DNA from: Enterocloster asparagiformis
GTDB lineage: Bacteria > Bacillota > Clostridia > Lachnospirales > Lachnospiraceae
Direction of reading: 5' to 3'
Assembly (NCBI GenBank): GCA_018380885.1
Contig: JAGZSY010000008.1
Coordinates: forward strand, 62,001 to 126,000
Length of the DNA stretch: 64,000 nucleotides
Position numbers and translations under genes: made by a program. Every line of letters begins with the position of its first letter. Position 1 is the first letter of the stretch. Under the pieces are notes generated by a model that saw nothing but the letters and a program-made list of their open reading frames with translations, was not told the DNA's origin and searched no databases. Of this stretch, positions 63,903-64,000 are shown piece after piece.

Positions 63903-64000
63903 GTGGGTGGTCTAAGGATAAGTAAAAACGGTATATTGAGTGATCGAACAGACGTATTTTTAATCAACAGCAAAGAAATAAACCATGCAGTGATTGATCT
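63903..64000 (+). CDS. Start of an unidentified gene, cut by the window end
   Basis: An open frame from GTG 63903 to the edge (about 32 residues, KNGILSDRTDVFLINSKEI). AGGGTG precedes it. Composition is more AT-rich than upstream genes. It could also be chance. Confidence 0.35.
   Translation, partial: MGGLRISKNGILSDRTDVFLINSKEINHAVID

Overview
The window is about 57% GC, gene-dense and chromosomal. It reads as a gut-type Clostridia genome, most likely Lachnospiraceae of the Enterocloster/Lachnoclostridium kind. The pointers are the rplU-prp-rpmA-obgE-yhbY-nadD-yqeK-rsfS order, an L27 with a Prp-cleavable N-terminus, the linked radical-SAM pair (TIGR03960/TIGR03936 type) with a short RNase E/G, LexA diverging from a YneA-like gene, a DUF3793 protein and YcxB-like proteins. 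This taxonomic call is inference from gene content. No rRNA, tRNA, CRISPR array, prophage or insertion sequence was recognised.

Layout. 1-7211: a compact operon with the C-terminus of an opine-dehydrogenase-like protein, a SLC13-like carrier, an FAD/NAD(P) oxidoreductase, a cytoplasmic molybdopterin oxidoreductase, its ferredoxin subunit and MoeA. 7339-10340: a copper module (CsoR, CopA) in which a CopZ-like chaperone is fused to the end of CopA but keeps its own ribosome site. 10530-12156: a PDZ/radical-SAM DUF512 protein and a small ORF. 12228-14692: an aromatic-type PLP decarboxylase divergent from a LysR regulator. 14883-16520: a thioester-domain protein with a Pro/Tyr repeat, a Cys-rich tail and no signal peptide. 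16671-20535: a ferric-siderophore ABC operon behind an iron-type operator. 20577-24594: the radical-SAM pair plus RNase E/G behind an unusual structured leader. 24609-27416: TrkA/TrkH. 28164-32744: the L21-Obg-RsfS block. 32881-33983: the LexA/YneA SOS locus with four LexA boxes. 35230-36417: DUF3793 and flavodoxin behind a Fur-like box and a second copy of the iron-type operator. 36504-43000: enolase, two YcxB-like proteins, a tandem acetyltransferase, an ECF sigma/anti-sigma pair and a transaldolase-like aldolase. 43085-45677: a BlaI/BlaR1-like pair whose sensor has no recognisable penicillin-binding domain. 45802-54390: a sugar-catabolic locus (deoC-like aldolase, FGGY kinase, GntR, ribose-type ABC transporter, aldo-keto reductase, VOC protein) with one matching operator at each of its four promoters. 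54548-64000: a double zinc-ribbon membrane protein, DUF3788, a very large soluble hybrid histidine kinase, a Xer-like recombinase, a LysM protein, a YcaQ-like winged-helix protein and the start of one more gene.

The most promising undescribed items are the putative spore-surface thioester protein (14883-16520), the GntR-controlled aldolase/kinase regulon (45802-54390), the molybdoenzyme operon (1-7211) and the iron regulon that ties DUF3793 to flavodoxin and siderophore uptake. Promoters and operators are read by eye from spacing and symmetry and were not tested computationally.
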